NCBI GenBank assembly: GCA_002419215.1
Contig: DIFQ01000062.1
Span: 1,717 to 7,107 of the forward strand
Source of the DNA: Syntrophaceae bacterium UBA5744
GTDB lineage: Bacteria > Desulfobacterota > Syntrophia > Syntrophales > UBA2192
Reading direction: 5' to 3'
DNA length: 5,391 nucleotides
The notes below the pieces were generated by a model. It did not search any database. It worked only from the letters and a program-made list of their open reading frames with translations, and was not told the origin of the DNA. The translations under genes were made by a program, and so were the position numbers. The stretch's first letter is position 1. Each line of letters begins with the position of its first letter. This document shows, one piece after another, positions 5,318-5,391 of this stretch.

Positions 5318-5335
5318 GGTTCCCATGGCTTTTTT
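5306..5335 (+). terminator. Intrinsic terminator of the trp leader (attenuator)
   Basis: AAGCCATGGGAA (5306-5317) pairs perfectly with TTCCCATGGCTT (5320-5331). In practice this is an 11-bp stem with an AGGT loop, and it runs straight into six T residues (5330-5335). It follows the leader peptide stop by about 50 bases. The structural genes it would control begin after 5391; 5336-5391 contains no convincing coding start. Confidence 0.92.
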
Positions 5336-5354
5336 AGTTGGAGAAGAGAATATT

Positions 5355-5372
5355 CACCCTCACCCTGACCCT
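5355..5372. repeat. Short hexamer run (CACCCT x2 plus GACCCT)
   Basis: Between the attenuator and the window edge, CACCCT occurs twice in tandem and is followed by GACCCT. The 'TTCACCCT' entry word also occurs at the start of the right-hand heptamer array near 2487-2494. This may be a fragment of a dispersed low-complexity repeat. It is too short to classify. Confidence 0.35.
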
Positions 5373-5391
5373 TGTATGTTAAGGGATGAAG

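Noticed and set aside
5160..5335. 6S RNA, tRNA or other stand-alone structured RNA
   Set aside because: The region is explained better as an attenuator: it has a translated WWW peptide with its own ribosome site. No cloverleaf or T-loop is visible.
5376..5391. Start of the first trp structural gene (ATG at 5376 or 5386)
   Set aside because: The ATG at 5386 directly abuts AAGGG with no spacing, and only a few codons are visible. There is not enough sequence to support a call.

Overview
The window reads as chromosomal DNA from a GC-rich bacterium. The gene content and pairings (yggT-divIVA beside proC; an RNase E/G gene with an insert in its S1 domain; a YciO-type enzyme) fit the Deltaproteobacteria/Desulfobacterota best, but this placement rests on recalled gene order and protein style, not on a search. 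I see no transposase, phage gene, CRISPR array, rRNA or tRNA.

Layout from left to right. (1) On the minus strand, bases 1327 to 1 carry yggT and then a very long DivIVA-type coiled-coil gene that runs off the left edge. Both read from a good sigma70-like promoter at 1358-1386. (2) The 248-base gap at 1328-1575 holds that promoter and a strong GC-rich hairpin. (3) proC (pyrroline-5-carboxylate reductase) lies on the plus strand at 1576-2391. (4) proC converges with the next minus-strand gene. The 129-base gap holds a bidirectional terminator hairpin flanked by inverted arrays of a 7-base repeat. (5) On the minus strand, a YciO/TsaC-family gene (4944-4336) and an RNase G/E gene (4293-2521) form a probable two-gene operon with a near-consensus promoter at 4977-5005. 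(6) The right end, transcribed on the plus strand, is a classic amino-acid attenuator: promoter, a 26-residue leader peptide with three consecutive Trp codons, alternative hairpins and a strong intrinsic terminator ending at 5335. The regulated operon, presumably trpE and other tryptophan genes, starts beyond the window.

Working together: YggT and DivIVA are membrane and pole/septum factors whose homologues sit beside each other in many genomes. ProC is the last step of proline synthesis. The YciO-type protein and RNase G concern RNA metabolism. The right end senses charged tRNA-Trp. The most interesting item is the attenuator, where three copies of the self-complementary word CCATGG can pair with one another and a relay of upstream hairpins appears to link ribosome position to termination. 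Second is the heptanucleotide repeat palindrome around the proC/rng terminator, and third the unusually long, periodic DivIVA protein.
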